DNA from: Lentisphaerota bacterium
GTDB taxonomy: Bacteria; Verrucomicrobiota; Lentisphaeria; Victivallales; GWF2-50-93
DNA length: 8,113 bases
Direction: 5' to 3'
Assembly: GCA_025360875.1 (NCBI GenBank)
Contig: JANYBI010000150.1
Span: forward strand, 1 to 8,113
Shown: piece after piece, positions 7,280 through 8,113 of the stretch
Layout of the letters: each line of letters starts with the position of its first letter
Position numbering within the stretch: position 1 is the first letter of the stretch
Position numbers and translations under genes: made by a program
The notes under the pieces: generated by a model
The model's database searches: none
Told to the model about the DNA's origin: nothing
The model's input: the letters and a program-made list of their open reading frames with translations, nothing else

Positions 7280-8113
7280 CGACCAAGGCATCAAATAATA
7301 CTGACGGCAGGACTGGCGCGAAGCCCGGCCCGGGCGAAACCCATGTGCTGGACCGCGAACTTGAGCAGTACCGCAATCTGCTCAAGACTCCGACCGAGTT
7401 CAAGGACGGTTTCGGCTGGAGCACGGTCGTAGGTGTGCTCTTCTGCGGTCTCGTCATGATGCCGGGATCCATTTACCTTGGGCTGATGTCGGGAGGCAGC
7501 ATTGGTGCTGCGGCGACGTGGGTGACGGTGATTCTCTTCATGGAAATCATGAGGAGAAGCCTCAAGACTCCGACACAGCAGGAGCTTGTCGTTCTGCTTT
7601 ATGCGGCAGGCGCGATGGCGACCGGCGGAGTGTTCATGTCACTTGTCCAGCGCGCCTATATTGTAACTTCAACGCCTATACGCGATGCCGGACTGCGCGA
7701 CGCATTCCCTTCATGGTGGGCTCCCAAGGCCGAATCCATGGCGATCGTCGGACGCAATCTCCTGCATAGGGAATGGCTTGTGCCGATCGCGCTTCTGGCT
7801 GCGATGGCAGTCATCGGGTTCGTCAGCAAATGGTGCATGGGATATTTTTTCTTCCGGCTCACTTCAGACGTGGAGAAACTGCCGTTCCCGATGGCGCCCA
7901 TCGCCGCCCAGGGATCCCTGGCGATGGCTGAGTCCGACCAGAAGGAGGAGAATCCTGCGGAGGACGCGAAGTCTCTTCTTCCCGGCAGCACGTCCTCAAA
8001 GAAAAAAACGAACCGGTGGAGGCTTTTCACCCTGGGTGTTTCGCTGGGCGTGCTTTTCGGCTTCATACAGATCGGATTTCCCGCGATCACGGGACTGTTC
8101 CTCGAGAAGCCCA
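7276..8113 (+). CDS. OPT-like oligopeptide transporter family membrane protein (3' partial)
   Basis: This frame opens at ATG 7276 and has no stop before the window edge (279 full codons). The N-terminal ~45 residues are polar and probably cytoplasmic. Membrane segments follow at ~49-70, 76-93, 103-125, 168-192 and ~250-275. OPT-like features are IYLGLMSGGSIGAAATW (66-82), which resembles the family's Y-x-G-L-k-t-G segment; QELVVLLYAAGAMATGG (102-118), like the E-n-x-v-q-x-x-A-s-A-G segment; and DVEKLPFPMAPIAAQG (198-213), like the L-P-F-P motif. OPT proteins carry oligopeptides or metal chelates into the cell using proton flow; direction and substrate are not shown here. A charged, Lys/Glu-rich loop (~219-247) is probably cytoplasmic. 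It overlaps the upstream gene by four bases. The family call is moderately sure; it could be a PVC-specific offshoot rather than a true OPT protein. Confidence 0.72.
   Translation, partial: MTTKASNNTDGRTGAKPGPGETHVLDRELEQYRNLLKTPTEFKDGFGWSTVVGVLFCGLVMMPGSIYLGLMSGGSIGAAATWVTVILFMEIMRRSLKTPTQQELVVLLYAAGAMATGGVFMSLVQRAYIVTSTPIRDAGLRDAFPSWWAPKAESMAIVGRNLLHREWLVPIALLAAMAVIGFVSKWCMGYFFFRLTSDVEKLPFPMAPIAAQGSLAMAESDQKEENPAEDAKSLLPGSTSSKKKTNRWRLFTLGVSLGVLFGFIQIGFPAITGLFLEKP

Overview
The window holds three membrane-protein genes on the + strand, packed as one apparent operon. There is a 47-base gap between genes 1 and 2 and a 4-base ATGA overlap between genes 2 and 3. Both outer genes are cut by the window edges. 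No rRNA, tRNA, CRISPR array, insertion sequence, attachment site or convincing promoter or terminator was seen, and there is no gene-free stretch over 50 bases apart from shadow ORFs.

Layout. (1) 1-1919: the 3' part of a polytopic membrane protein that resembles the DUF6785/DUF6784 type and, more distantly, the oligopeptide transporter (OPT) superfamily. (2) 1967-7279: a 1770-residue mosaic protein. It has an N-terminal membrane anchor, an M28-peptidase-like extracytoplasmic domain whose catalytic and metal-binding residues look lost, a beta-rich region resembling carboxypeptidase regulatory (CarboxypepD_reg) domains, a three-helix membrane block, a complete FtsX/MacB-type ABC permease core, and an unrecognised C-terminal domain of about 170 residues. 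(3) 7276 to the right edge: the 5' part of a second OPT-like membrane protein.

Genes 1 and 3 share a 42-residue stretch that aligns without gaps and includes a D-x-E-(R/K)-x-P-x-P-M motif. The two OPT-like proteins therefore look like distant relatives flanking the FtsX/pseudo-peptidase protein. A reasonable inference is an envelope module for peptide (or metal-peptide) capture and transport, with the degenerate peptidase domain acting as a binding or sensing module. No ATPase is visible in the window, so energising of the FtsX part must come from a gene outside it, or not at all. The substrate is unknown.

Organism. The window suggests a Gram-negative-type bacterium of moderately high GC. 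DUF6785/6784 proteins next to giant FtsX-like permeases are, from memory, typical of the PVC group, especially Lentisphaerota/Victivallales, Kiritimatiellota or Planctomycetota. This placement is inference, with moderate to low confidence, because no phylogenetic marker lies in the window.
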